Positions 18,503 through 27,034 of a stretch of 64,000 nucleotides of DNA are shown here, in pieces. This DNA comes from Flavobacterium sp. 9R (lineage in GTDB: Bacteria > Bacteroidota > Bacteroidia > Flavobacteriales > Flavobacteriaceae). The notes under the pieces are model-generated. The model did not search any database. It was given only the letters and a program-made list of their open reading frames with translations, and was not told the origin of the DNA. Both the position numbers and the translations under genes were made by a program. Each line of letters begins with the position of its first letter. Position 1 is the first letter of the stretch. The DNA is taken from positions 316,531 through 380,530 of the forward strand of contig NZ_LR733413.1 in the NCBI RefSeq assembly GCF_902506345.1, read 5' to 3'.

Positions 18503-20014
18503 CTATTTCAAAAACTCTAAATCTGTTTTCTTTTTGGTTAATGTTTCGTTTTCTTTCGCCAATGCATAAGGGGTTTCGTCAAATTCTGTTTTAGCATCTT
18601 TTTGTGCCCCAATAGAGATTAAATATTTTAAAATAGCATCATCTTTCGCAATCATTGCCGCTTTGTGTAAAGCCGTTAAGCCATCATTGTTTTTGGCATT
18701 GCTATCAATTTTTAAATCGGCTAGTTTTTTGAGCAAATTTAAATCGTTTTTGATTACCGCCAAATGATACAAGGTATTTCCGTCTTTTTGAGGTGTAGAA
18801 AGGACAAAGCCTTTGTCTTGTAAGATCTTTATTTTAGCTTCAAAAGGGTCTTGTTTTGGTGTGTTGGCTGCTTCAGGACCACGTCCGCCGCCTGTTTGAG
18901 GACGATATGATTGAATTAAATAGTAGCCTAAATTGTTACCATCTTTATCGGTTACTGTAATATCAGCATTATGATTCAAAAGTTGCGTGATTGCTTCTGG
19001 TGTTCCTGATTTAACTGCAAAAGTTAAGGCACTTTCTTTTTTTGAGTTTTGCGCATTGGTATTTTTGGTTACCGCTATTAATTGTTCCAAAGTAGCGGTT
19101 TCACGACCAGCTGCAGCAAGCATCAATGGTGTGTTTCCTTCTTTGTCTGCTTGGTTAGGATCCACACCTTTAGAAAGGAAATAGGCTATGATTTCTGTTT
19201 GATTGGGTTTGTTTGCTAAAAAGTGAAGTACTGTTTCACCAGACTTACTACTAGTAGTAGGTTTGATTTTCAATTCTTCAACCAAATATTTATAGGTTTC
19301 AAGTGTGCTTGATTCTCTACGTGTACCTTGAGCGGCAAAAAGAAGCGCATTGTTGGTGTATTTTACTCCTTTTGCTAAAAGGGTTTTCAAGAAAGCAACA
19401 TTACCAGTTTTTGCTGCATAATCAAATGCTGTATTGCCGTTGCTATCTACATCTTTTAGAGATAAGCCTTTTGTAGCTAAATAATCACTTAGCGTTAAGT
19501 TCTTATCTGTGGCAATGGTCATAAGTTGCAGGTTGATGCCGTCTTTGTATTTTTTCTTTGGATCAATGCCAGCTTTGAAAAAAGCCTCGTACAATTTTGG
19601 ATTCGATTGTCCACCAATGGCAGCAAAGGTAAGCGGAGTTTCTCCTTTACTGTCTTCCAAATTGATGTCAGAGCCTTTAGCGATTAAGTATTCTATAATT
19701 TCTACATTCCCTTTGTTAGCTGCCCAATGCAGGTAGATTCGGTTGTCGTGGGTCAGTTTGTTTACTTCGTTTCCAGGTTGTTCCAACAAGAATTTAATAG
19801 TAGAAGCTGGCGCGTCATTATTTATGGCCATTACGGTTACATCAAAAGCATTGGGTGTCGCCGCAGATGGGCTGTTGCCTTTTTCAATTTCGGCTTTTAC
19901 AGTGGCCACATCGGGCGAAGTTTTCCAAAAGGACTGGTCGAGTAAGCTATTTTTTTGTTGGGCACTGCACCAAACAGTTGTAATTAAAGATAGGGTTAAT
20001 AATATGTTTTTCAT
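18503..20014 (-). CDS. Exported ankyrin-repeat protein
   Basis: The 503-residue protein has a signal peptide (MKNILLTLSLITTVWCSAQ) followed by about a dozen ankyrin repeats, shown by recurring units such as GETPLTFAAIGGQ, GNTAFDYAAKTGN, GETVLHFLANKPN, GNTPLMLAAAGRE, KESALTFAVKSGT and GLTALHKAAMIAK. It is probably periplasmic. Repeat 8-9 is interrupted by a Gly-rich loop (RPQTGGGRGPEAANTPKQ). The protein likely mediates protein contacts; no catalytic domain is present. It lies 107 bp upstream of the DUF2271 gene on the same strand, so a shared redox or iron role is possible but unproven. Confidence 0.9.
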   Translation of the reverse strand: MKNILLTLSLITTVWCSAQQKNSLLDQSFWKTSPDVATVKAEIEKGNSPSAATPNAFDVTVMAINNDAPASTIKFLLEQPGNEVNKLTHDNRIYLHWAANKGNVEIIEYLIAKGSDINLEDSKGETPLTFAAIGGQSNPKLYEAFFKAGIDPKKKYKDGINLQLMTIATDKNLTLSDYLATKGLSLKDVDSNGNTAFDYAAKTGNVAFLKTLLAKGVKYTNNALLFAAQGTRRESSTLETYKYLVEELKIKPTTSSKSGETVLHFLANKPNQTEIIAYFLSKGVDPNQADKEGNTPLMLAAAGRETATLEQLIAVTKNTNAQNSKKESALTFAVKSGTPEAITQLLNHNADITVTDKDGNNLGYYLIQSYRPQTGGGRGPEAANTPKQDPFEAKIKILQDKGFVLSTPQKDGNTLYHLAVIKNDLNLLKKLADLKIDSNAKNNDGLTALHKAAMIAKDDAILKYLISIGAQKDAKTEFDETPYALAKENETLTKKKTDLEFLK

Positions 20015-20161
20015 ATTTTGGAAAGGATTAAAAACAATGTTGTTTATTTAGAATAAATAAAAACAATGCAAATGTAAGTATTAAAACTAATTTTCCAATA
20101 GCTTTTGTATTCGTAAGAATGAAAAAAGTAAAAATGGTTTAACACTGTTGGATGAATAAAT

Positions 20162-20188
20162 AAAAAAACCTCAGTAAAAACCGAGGTT
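20162..20188 (-). terminator. Terminator of the DUF6265-like lipoprotein gene
   Basis: A 9-bp stem (AACCTCAGT/ACCGAGGTT, one mismatch) follows the gene by 18 bp, with an A run at 20162-20168 giving a U tail on the minus strand. Confidence 0.7.
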
Positions 20189-20205
20189 ATAGTATTGATA
20201 TTGAA

Positions 20206-20682
20206 TTATTTCGTTTTTTTAAGCGTATAGGTTTCGGATGTAACTTTTCCGGCTTGTTTTCCAGAAATTTTTGCAATCAACGTATTAGCATCGGCTAATT
20301 TGTAATTGATTTTTTGTGGGTAATCGTGTTTTGGATTTTCGAAGACCAAGTTTTTTTCTGTGGTGGAGGTGAGGGGAAACGATACGGCTTCGTCATTGTT
20401 TTCGCCTATTACAGTAGCTTTGTAGATGAGGTTTTCTCCTTTTTGTTGCAACACAATTGTTTCGTTGTGCAAAGTGTCTTTCCCTTTTATAAAATAAGAA
20501 GTCCCTTCAAAAGTGCTGTCGTTTACAGATTTCCATGTTTCTTCTAAAATTCCTTGTTCAGACTGCTGGGTCCAAGTGCCCAAGAGCCATTGCGAAGCTT
20601 TGATTTTTTCATTTTTGTTCGCGTTGTTGTTACAGGACGCAAGTGCTAAAAAGACCAATAAAAGTGTCGTTTTTTGAAACAT
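20206..20682 (-). CDS. DUF6265-like lipoprotein
   Basis: The 158-residue protein has a lipoprotein signal (LVFLALASCNNN, Cys17). The body is a small beta-rich domain with WLLGTWTQQSEQGILEETW, STFEGTSYFIKGKDT and ENPKHDYPQKINYK, which resembles the DUF6265 family of Bacteroidetes lipoproteins. Function is unknown. It is followed by its own terminator, so it is not clearly part of the ankyrin/DUF2271 unit. The family assignment is from memory and moderate. Confidence 0.7.
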   Translation of the reverse strand: MFQKTTLLLVFLALASCNNNANKNEKIKASQWLLGTWTQQSEQGILEETWKSVNDSTFEGTSYFIKGKDTLHNETIVLQQKGENLIYKATVIGENNDEAVSFPLTSTTEKNLVFENPKHDYPQKINYKLADANTLIAKISGKQAGKVTSETYTLKKTK

Positions 20683-20740
20683 GATGCAAATTTTTTGTTT
20701 GGATTGATGGCGCTAATTTATGAAAAAAGTTTGCGTTCTT

Positions 20741-20819
20741 AACCGCAAAAATCACAAAGTTAGCGCAAGGAACGCAACGCTTAGCGAACTTTGCGTAATT
20801 CTTTGTGAACTTTGCGGTT
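20741..20819. repeat. AACCGCAAAG-type inverted repeat
   Basis: The arms AACCGCAAA and TTTGCGGTT bound an 79-bp stretch built of CAAAGTT, GCGCAAGG and CTTTGCG words. A related copy lies at 30559-30602. Confidence 0.65.
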
Positions 20820-20827
20820 GAATAGAA

Positions 20828-23134
20828 TTAAATGCTTTTCTCTAAAATAGAATATACCAGTTCTTTTGTCGGTTTTTGTTCTTTTAGTTTTTCTCTAACC
20901 ATTTCAAAAGTAACTTTAAAATCACAACCCAATTTATAATCGCTACAACCGTAAGCCGTTTTTCCTTTTAGCACTGTTCCTTTTTTGCATTTTGGGCAAG
21001 TCAAAGTATCAAGTGTCTTTTTTAATTCGGTTTTCTTTGGTTCAAATTTGAGTTTGAAATTTTCTTCAAAACGGATTAAACCCTCAACTGATCCTGCATC
21101 GATTTTAAAGTCTTTTAAATTTACAGTTGATCCTTTTTGAAGCAAGCGCAAATATTGACTTTCAGAAATCTTTTTACCTTCAAAAACATAGGGAAGTACA
21201 AAATCGCAACCCGATTTATATTCACTACAACCATAAGCCGATTTTCCTTTAATCAAATTTCCTTTTTGACATTTTGGGCATAAGGCTGCCAAAATTCCTG
21301 CCGCTTTCTTTTTCTCTACAACAGTTTCTATTTTTGGGACATTTGCTGTGTGAGAAATATTGGCACGTCTGGTTTCGCTTCTCACTTCATAGACTAAATT
21401 ATCGACCATTTGCTTCATATTTTTTATGAAAGCCGAAGCTGTATAGGTGCCCTTTTCAATATCGCGCAATTGCTTTTCCCAAGTTCCTGTGAGTTCTGCT
21501 GATTTTATCAATTCATTCTGAATTGTATCAATCAATTGCACTCCTGTTGGTGTGGGCAAAACTTGTTTTTTATTGCGGACTATGTATTTTCGTCTAAAGA
21601 GCGTTTCAATAATATTCGCGCGAGTAGAAGGACGACCAATACCATTTTCTTTCATTAATTCTCGTAAATCCTCGTCATCTACTTGTTTGCCTGCGGTTTC
21701 CATCGCTCTCAAAAGTGTAGCCTCGGTAAACTGATTGGGCGCTTTGGTTTCCTTTTCTAAAAAGGAAGGTTGGTGAGGTCCTTTTTCGCCAACCACAAAA
21801 TTCGGAAGTAGGTCTGCTTCTTTCTCTTTAGCATTCGTACTGAGCGGAGTCGAAGTATCAAAAACAACACGGAATCCTTTCTTTAAGATTTCCTTCCCAG
21901 TAGTTTTAAAATGTACCTCGGCTGCTTTACCAATTACGGTAGTAGTAGCCACCAAACAATCGTCATAAAACACAGCGATAAAACGCTTTACAATACTATC
22001 ATATACTTGTTGTTGATTGAATTGTAAATGGCTCTGTACGCCAGTAGGAATGATGGCGTGGTGGTCGGTAACTTTTTTATCGTTAAACACCTTGGGCGAT
22101 TTTTTTATCTTTTTTGCCAACAGCGGTTCTGTCAGTGCAGCATATTGCGTTAAGTTTTGCAAAATAGCTGGGACTTTAGGATAAATGTCGTTGGGCAAGA
22201 AAGTGGTATCAACTCTAGGGTAAGTAACTACTTTTTGTTCGTATAAAGTCTGAACAATTTTAAGTGTTTCCTCCGCCGAAAATCCAAATTTGGTATTGCA
22301 ATACACCTGTAATCCCGTTAAATCAAAGAGTTTTGGAGCATATTCATTGCCCTTTTTTTTATCGATACTTACAATCTCAAAATCACTTTCTTTAACTTTG
22401 TTGGCCAAAACCGCTCCCTCGTCTTTATTCAAAAACCGCCCTTCTTCATAACTAAAAAGCGTTTCTCTGTACAAGGTTTGCAATTCCCAATAGGGCTGAG
22501 GTTTAAAATTTTCAATCGCTTTGAAGCGTTCTACAACCATCGCCAGTGTAGGAGTTTGCACCCGCCCAATTGACAATACTTGTTGGTAACCTCCGTGTTT
22601 TACGGTATACAAACGCGTGGCATTCATCCCCAGCAACCAGTCGCCAATGGCTCTAGAGAAACCAGCATAAAACAAATTATCATATTGGGACGCTGGTTTT
22701 AGGTTTTGAAAACCTTCTTTTATAGCTTCAGCAGTTAGAGACGAAATCCATAAACGTTGTACTTCGCCTTTGTACTTCGCTTCGTTCATTACCCATCGCT
22801 GAATGAGTTCCCCTTCTTGTCCAGCATCACCACAATTAATCACAACGGTAGCTTTGTCAAACAAACTTTTGATGATGTTGAATTGCTTCTGAATTCCCGA
22901 ATTCTGCACCAATTTAGTTTCAAATTTTTCTGGAAGCATCGGTAAGTTATTCAAATCCCAACTCTTCCAGTGAGGCCAATAATCGTTTGGTTCTTTTAAG
23001 GTGCACAAATGACCAAACGTATACGTTACCGCATAACCATTACCTTCAAAATACCCATCGTGCTTGGTATTGGCGCCCAATATGGTGGCAATTTCTCGAG
23101 CAACACTGGGTTTTTCGGCAATACAAACCTTCAT
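20828..23134 (-). CDS. topB: DNA topoisomerase III
   Basis: This type IA topoisomerase relaxes and decatenates DNA. From the ATG at 23134 it has 768 residues and begins with the Toprim strand KVCIAEKPSVAREIA; an in-frame ATG at 23161 would add nine unlikely residues. The active-site tyrosine lies in VVTYPRVDTTFLP (about residue 303), and DHHAIIPTG and ENGIGRPSTRA are also present. The C-terminus has two zinc-ribbon-like repeats, CPKC...CSEYKSGCDF (about 616) and CPKC...CSDYKLGCDF (about 710). Copies of topB-like genes are often on mobile elements, but nothing here marks it as part of one. It is followed by a DUF6265-like lipoprotein gene. Confidence 0.95.
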   Translation of the reverse strand: MKVCIAEKPSVAREIATILGANTKHDGYFEGNGYAVTYTFGHLCTLKEPNDYWPHWKSWDLNNLPMLPEKFETKLVQNSGIQKQFNIIKSLFDKATVVINCGDAGQEGELIQRWVMNEAKYKGEVQRLWISSLTAEAIKEGFQNLKPASQYDNLFYAGFSRAIGDWLLGMNATRLYTVKHGGYQQVLSIGRVQTPTLAMVVERFKAIENFKPQPYWELQTLYRETLFSYEEGRFLNKDEGAVLANKVKESDFEIVSIDKKKGNEYAPKLFDLTGLQVYCNTKFGFSAEETLKIVQTLYEQKVVTYPRVDTTFLPNDIYPKVPAILQNLTQYAALTEPLLAKKIKKSPKVFNDKKVTDHHAIIPTGVQSHLQFNQQQVYDSIVKRFIAVFYDDCLVATTTVIGKAAEVHFKTTGKEILKKGFRVVFDTSTPLSTNAKEKEADLLPNFVVGEKGPHQPSFLEKETKAPNQFTEATLLRAMETAGKQVDDEDLRELMKENGIGRPSTRANIIETLFRRKYIVRNKKQVLPTPTGVQLIDTIQNELIKSAELTGTWEKQLRDIEKGTYTASAFIKNMKQMVDNLVYEVRSETRRANISHTANVPKIETVVEKKKAAGILAALCPKCQKGNLIKGKSAYGCSEYKSGCDFVLPYVFEGKKISESQYLRLLQKGSTVNLKDFKIDAGSVEGLIRFEENFKLKFEPKKTELKKTLDTLTCPKCKKGTVLKGKTAYGCSDYKLGCDFKVTFEMVREKLKEQKPTKELVYSILEKSI

Positions 23135-23229
23135 TTTTTCTTTATTAATTTGAAGGCGCAAATTAGGAATTTAGAAATTGAGAAACCATCAAAACAGGCA
23201 GGAGTTATAAACGAATCTTTTGGTTGTGC

Positions 23230-23333
23230 TTAGGAGCAGCAACAATAGTGCTACCCTCACGATTCGTCCTGCTGTACGCTATATCTATGGCTCTGAACCC
23301 CAGAGCCACAGGATGCCACTCCCATCAGGGCTA
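23230..23333 (-). repeat. Dispersed palindromic element, copy B
   Basis: Minus strand: TAGCCCTGATGGGAGTGG, CATCCT, a hairpin of TGGCTCTG and CAGAGCCA, GATATAGCGTACAGCAGGA, a 30-nt insert, then GCTCCTAA. Its hairpin is almost identical to that of copy C, which lies in opposite orientation 5 kb away. Confidence 0.9.
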
Positions 23334-23366
23334 GACAAGAACGTCTCTTTTTCATAACATAAAAAA

Positions 23367-23399
23367 ACAACCTCGCTTATAATTGCTAAACGAGGTTGT
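23367..23399 (-). terminator. Terminator-like hairpin
   Basis: ACAACCTCG pairs perfectly with CGAGGTTGT across a 15-nt loop; the A run before it gives a U tail on the minus strand. It may terminate transcription from the 23734-27802 genes. Confidence 0.7.
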
Positions 23400-23573
23400 C
23401 TACTAGATTTTGCTATTTAAGAAGCTATTGTCTTATCAAGTAGCACTTTCGACATAAAATAAGATCCAATACGTTTATGAAAAGGTAGTACTTTCTTATT
23501 TCTCTTCTAATGCGATACAACCATTTACTATTTAATCTGAGTGGGATTATTCTTTTTGAAAAAAAATCAATAG

Positions 23574-23627
23574 GAATGGGCTTTAGCCCATTCTTTAAAA
23601 TGAGTTTAGTATTTGGCTTTAGCCAAA
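23574..23627. repeat. Pair of REP-like hairpins
   Basis: GAATGGGC-TTTA-GCCCATTC (23574-23593) and TTTGGC-TTTA-GCCAAA (23612-23627) share the core GGCTTTAGCC and lie 18 bp apart. Confidence 0.75.
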
Positions 23628-23733
23628 ATCTAAATTGTTACAATTATAGCATCCTGTTTTATTGGGTTCCTAAGTATTCCTTAAGTAGGAGCGACTTAAT
23701 TACCTACTTTTTCGAAAGTGGGCGGACTTACTT

Positions 23734-24606
23734 TTAGTTTGTATTTTGATTCAAATACAAGATGTTTTTATCCCAATCAATTGTTAGTAGATAATTTTCG
23801 AAAAAAGTATTTCCTAGTAGCGAACCAGCGCGTTTCTCCAAGGTTATTGACTTATTATTTAACTCAATTTCTCCTATTTTTATTTTTCCTACTGGAAAGG
23901 TCTGTTTTTCTTGTTGCAACAGGGTGTCTTTTTCTTTTAGAAATTTTACAAAAGAATGGTTGGCGGTAAATTCGCCATTAGAACCTAAATCAAAAAGAAA
24001 TTGATGCTTTTGATTGTTAAGTTCAATAGCCACATAGCCAAGGCCCCAATCTTTGCCAATAAGTTCAATTTTTTTTGCAGTTGGTAGGTTTTTAAAATTT
24101 TCTATTTTGCTGCTGATGCGAATCACCTTCTGAACGTAATCAATTTGCCATTTTGATTTTCGCATTACATTATTTCCGATGATTCCATCTATTTTTTGGG
24201 TTGCTGGGTTTTTTGTAAAGGATAAATCTTGTAGTAAGCCATAAGTTTCCTCAAAATCTAGACTCGCTATAGCAATGTTTGGTAATTCAACGAGGGTTAC
24301 TTTTTGGTCAGCAAAAGAACTACCTGAAAGATTAACTTCTTTTATGATTTTGTACTGTATTTCCTTTGCAATTTCGGAATCAATGGTAGTGATTTCATAG
24401 CCTGTATCAAAAACGAAGTTGTATTTTTTGCCTGAAATAAAAACCTCGATATAAATATGCTTGTTCACATAGTTAAAAGGTATTTCAACAAAATACTCTT
24501 TTTGTTTTACATAACCCTTTTTGGACAGCTGTTTTCTATTTTGGGAGAAACCATTTAGTAATGACAGTTGAAACATTATAAAAATTAGGATTATTTTTCT
24601 TTGCAT
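23734..24606 (-). CDS. Secreted retropepsin-like aspartyl protease family protein
   Basis: The 290-residue protein has a signal peptide (about 1-22, ending NGFSQ) and two retropepsin-like units. The first has FVFDTGYEITTID with a full DTG; the second has FLFDLGSNGEFTA with DLG instead. A third conserved strand is IDGIIGNNVMRKSKWQIDY. It is a shorter relative of the 7058-8389 protein and lacks PDZ. It is the last of five same-strand secreted genes in the segment between repeat copies B and C. Whether it is an active protease is uncertain because of the degenerate second motif. Confidence 0.78.
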   Translation of the reverse strand: MQRKIILIFIMFQLSLLNGFSQNRKQLSKKGYVKQKEYFVEIPFNYVNKHIYIEVFISGKKYNFVFDTGYEITTIDSEIAKEIQYKIIKEVNLSGSSFADQKVTLVELPNIAIASLDFEETYGLLQDLSFTKNPATQKIDGIIGNNVMRKSKWQIDYVQKVIRISSKIENFKNLPTAKKIELIGKDWGLGYVAIELNNQKHQFLFDLGSNGEFTANHSFVKFLKEKDTLLQQEKQTFPVGKIKIGEIELNNKSITLEKRAGSLLGNTFFENYLLTIDWDKNILYLNQNTN

Positions 24607-24721
24607 ATTTTTTCGAATAGTAGTGCCAAAAAGTTAGGGTGGATTTGCGATTCTAGGTCACATTGAACTTTAAAAAAGGTGTGTTTTTTGCGAATTTGTT
24701 AGTGAATTATTGGAGTAGGCA

Positions 24722-24736
24722 CGGATTGCAAATCCG
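24722..24736. repeat. CGGATT hairpin
   Basis: CGGATTGCAAATCCG is a 6-bp hairpin 12 bp beyond the end of the 24748-25572 gene, of REP-like type. Confidence 0.45.
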
Positions 24737-24747
24737 ATTATTCACTC

Positions 24748-25572
24748 TTAAGTTTTAGAAGCTGCCACAGTTTGGATAAAACCACTTTTCGCATTTATTT
24801 CCAAATCAAACTTATCTGCCTTTAAAAACAATTCCATTAGTGTTTCTGTTTCGTATTTAGAAATGAATTGCGTGTTTAGGTCGTAAACCATTATTCCTTT
24901 TCCTTGGCCAGTAGCTTTTATATTGTATTTTGTAATGTTTGAATCCAATGTAAAAATTAAGTCTACATCTAGACTTGCTTTGTTGTTGGTTATGCTTAAC
25001 AATTTATAAGTTGTAGTGATTAACATGTTTATGCTAACATCTGCAATTGGCATTGTTAAAGGAGTTTTTTGAGAAAAACTATCGCCAATTTTCATTTTTT
25101 TTTCTGGAAATGATAATTGAGAAAATGTGCCTTGTAAGGTTTGAAGTAAAGCTTTTTTGTAATTTTCATCAAGATTTTTTGAAACAATAGAGTCTAGTCT
25201 AGGTAAATCATCAATTGTTCCGACACCATAAATTATTGTCCCATCAGGAATGGATTTTTTTCCATCATTACTAGTTGTATTAATAAATTCCATTGTTATT
25301 GGAAAACTCTTAGCATTAGATAATTTTCCAGTTTTTAAAACCATTTCGATTTTAGAACTAAAGCTTGTAATTGTTGGATTTTGAATCCCTTTTTCTTTTA
25401 ATTTTTGTAGAATTTCCTCAGATGTTATGTATTTTACACTCATTTCTGAAGTTTGTTGTACGGTTTGGTTATAATTAGTTTCAGGGGTGTAATGAATTTT
25501 GAAGTTTAGCTCCTTTTGAGCAAAAGTAAAAGTGTATTGAAGTATAGAGAGTAGAAATATAATTTTTTTCAT
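24748..25572 (-). CDS. Secreted protein of unknown function (DUF6263-like)
   Basis: The 274-residue protein has a signal peptide (about 1-18, ending TFAQ). The remainder is a lipocalin-like or beta-rich domain with the segments LNFKIHYTPETNYNQTVQQT, FPITMEFINTT, GDSFSQKTPLTMPIADVSIN and ASLDVDLIFTL. The pattern of a required-temperature-style text-book enzyme is absent; no catalytic motif is seen. It recalls DUF6263 proteins of Bacteroidetes, but I hold this loosely. It lies in the accessory segment with other secreted genes on the same strand. Confidence 0.6.
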   Translation of the reverse strand: MKKIIFLLSILQYTFTFAQKELNFKIHYTPETNYNQTVQQTSEMSVKYITSEEILQKLKEKGIQNPTITSFSSKIEMVLKTGKLSNAKSFPITMEFINTTSNDGKKSIPDGTIIYGVGTIDDLPRLDSIVSKNLDENYKKALLQTLQGTFSQLSFPEKKMKIGDSFSQKTPLTMPIADVSINMLITTTYKLLSITNNKASLDVDLIFTLDSNITKYNIKATGQGKGIMVYDLNTQFISKYETETLMELFLKADKFDLEINAKSGFIQTVAASKT

Positions 25573-25728
25573 TTTTTAATTGTTTGTAGAGAAATTCCAC
25601 AATGTAGTTTTTCGTTTTTTATTAATCGCTTATTTTTGTCTTTATCAAGTTAATTCATAAAAAAAAAAACAAATCAATTTTATATAAAGTCTAAAGACCA
25701 AGCCTAATCTAGCTGTCAGAAGTAGTTC

Positions 25729-26274
25729 TTATTTTTTAATTGTAAATGAGTTCATAAACTTTTCTATCAATTTATTTTTTTCTTTATCAGTTTTTGTTAT
25801 CGTTTGAAGAAAATAAACCTTGTTTTCAACTAAATACATTCTCGTTTTTATTATGGCTAGCCCATCTCTGAAGTCTATTTTAAATTCTCTACCCTGAAAA
25901 TTACCTAAGTTAATTTTTGACTCAGAGATTAATTTGCCTTTTACATTATTAACCATTCCCTCAATTGAGTTTCTAAAAAAAGTATTTAAACTATCGTGTT
26001 TTATGTGAGATTCAATATGCGTTTTTGGATATTCAGATGATGTAACAGAATAAATTAGATTTTCGTCAGTTTCGTCTTTTGATGCATCGTACATGTTAAC
26101 TTGCATTTGCAATTCTCCTGCTTCTGTATTTATTTTTTTTATTGTACTATTAGGCATCTTAGGAAACAAAACTTTAAATTCAGAGGAATCATATTGATAC
26201 CATTCATTAATCGATTTAAAGCTCATTAAGGCAGTTAAAATGGAAAAAACAATTATTATTTTAAATTTATTCAT
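25729..26274 (-). CDS. Secreted protein of unknown function
   Basis: The 181-residue protein has a signal peptide (about 1-20) and a compact alpha/beta body beginning SSEFKVLFPKMPNSTIKKIN and ending KNKLIEKFMNSFTIKK. The opening strand pattern and closing helix resemble PsbP- or DUF1795-like folds, but I do not recognise the family with confidence. No catalytic residues stand out. It lies upstream of the 24748-25572 gene in the same direction, and its own upstream region holds a long attC-like inverted repeat (26322-26433). Confidence 0.6.
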   Translation of the reverse strand: MNKFKIIIVFSILTALMSFKSINEWYQYDSSEFKVLFPKMPNSTIKKINTEAGELQMQVNMYDASKDETDENLIYSVTSSEYPKTHIESHIKHDSLNTFFRNSIEGMVNNVKGKLISESKINLGNFQGREFKIDFRDGLAIIKTRMYLVENKVYFLQTITKTDKEKNKLIEKFMNSFTIKK

Positions 26275-26321
26275 AGTACTTGTTTTGTTAGTTTCTGTTT
26301 TAAAATTATCATCAAAGTTCC

Positions 26322-26433
26322 CGTGCTACAAGCAGTTTGGGATTAAATAAGCGTTATCTTTCGGATTTGCCAAGTATTCCAAATACAAAACCATTTTCCC
26401 ATTAAGCCAAATGCCCAGCTTGCTTGTAGCGTG
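26322..26433 (-). repeat. attC-like long inverted repeat
   Basis: The arm at 26322-26341 (CGTGCTACAAGCAGTTTGGG) is a near-complement of the arm at 26414-26433 (CCCAGCTTGCTTGTAGCGTG), with about 70 bp between. It lies directly after a short minus-strand gene. The 18-mer TTGCTTGTAGCGTGTGTT at 26420-26437 recurs exactly at 27003-27020. Confidence 0.6.
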
Positions 26434-26449
26434 TGTTACCAGCAGTATC

Positions 26450-26998
26450 TTACGATATCCACGTATCTTCAATTTTTACTACTTTCCATTTTCCATTAAT
26501 CTTTTTCAGATAAACTTTGTAACCAAGTCCACAATTTACACCACATCTATATGAAACTTCTAAACTTCCATTTTTTTTGGTTTTATCAAATGTTATATAT
26601 GAAAATGACATTACTCCAATAAACTTCTTGTATTTTTCTGTCCAGTTTGTATAATTTTCAACTTTTGGTAATTCCTTAAGATCTTTGAAAATGAACTTTT
26701 TGGTATTGAGTTTTTCCACGTCTGTAAATCTCTCATCTACTGCAATAATTAGATTTAAAGTATCCTTTTCTATCGCATTTGTTTCTGCAATAAAATCAGG
26801 GTCATTTTCTTGAGCTTTTGTTGGAATTCTGGTGTAAATCCTTTTGTCAGTATAGGTTGAGTCAACAATATTTATAAAAACTTGTTCAAATACTTTCTGT
26901 TCAAATTCAAGATTGGACATCTCTTTTTCCGCTTCAGTGTTTTTACACCCAATTAGCGTTAAAAATAAAAAAACTAGAATTTTTGTAGAGTGTTTCAT
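26450..26998 (-). CDS. Lipoprotein of unknown function
   Basis: The 182-residue protein has a lipobox (LTLIGCKNTE, Cys18), so it is probably a membrane-anchored lipoprotein. The C-terminus reads as a small beta domain with two cysteines close together (YRCGVNCGLGYKVYL) and ends GKWKVVKIEDTWIS, a pattern often seen in small stress-related lipoproteins. I do not recognise the family. The gap to the next upstream gene is only 36 bp and carries a half attC-like site; a full inverted repeat follows it downstream. Confidence 0.62.
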   Translation of the reverse strand: MKHSTKILVFLFLTLIGCKNTEAEKEMSNLEFEQKVFEQVFINIVDSTYTDKRIYTRIPTKAQENDPDFIAETNAIEKDTLNLIIAVDERFTDVEKLNTKKFIFKDLKELPKVENYTNWTEKYKKFIGVMSFSYITFDKTKKNGSLEVSYRCGVNCGLGYKVYLKKINGKWKVVKIEDTWIS

Positions 26999-27002
26999 AA
27001 TA

Positions 27003-27027
27003 TTGCTTGTAGCGTGTGTTGGGTGAT
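27003..27027 (-). repeat. attC-like half site (simple site)
   Basis: TTGCTTGTAGCGTGTGTT overlaps GTTGGGTGAT at 27018-27027. The latter has the GTTRRRY form of an integron R box and is the exact complement of ATCACCCAAC at 27844-27853, on the other side of the gene. Confidence 0.5.
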
Positions 27028-27034
27028 GTTTTTA

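Larger units (their letters stand above)
23135..23733. other. Gene-free stretch rich in repeats
   Basis: It holds dispersed element copy B (23230-23333), a terminator-like hairpin (23367-23399) and two REP-like hairpins (23574-23627). Open frames across it simply read through these palindromes. Confidence 0.8.

Noticed and set aside
23510..23737. Plus-strand frame of 75 codons
   Set aside because: It reads through the two REP-like hairpins, overlaps the end of a real gene and has no recognisable protein features.
26430..26440. Canonical R box at the end of the 26322-26433 inverted repeat
   Set aside because: The sequence GTTACCA does not fit GTTRRRY, so this site is only attC-like; the better match is at 27018-27027.
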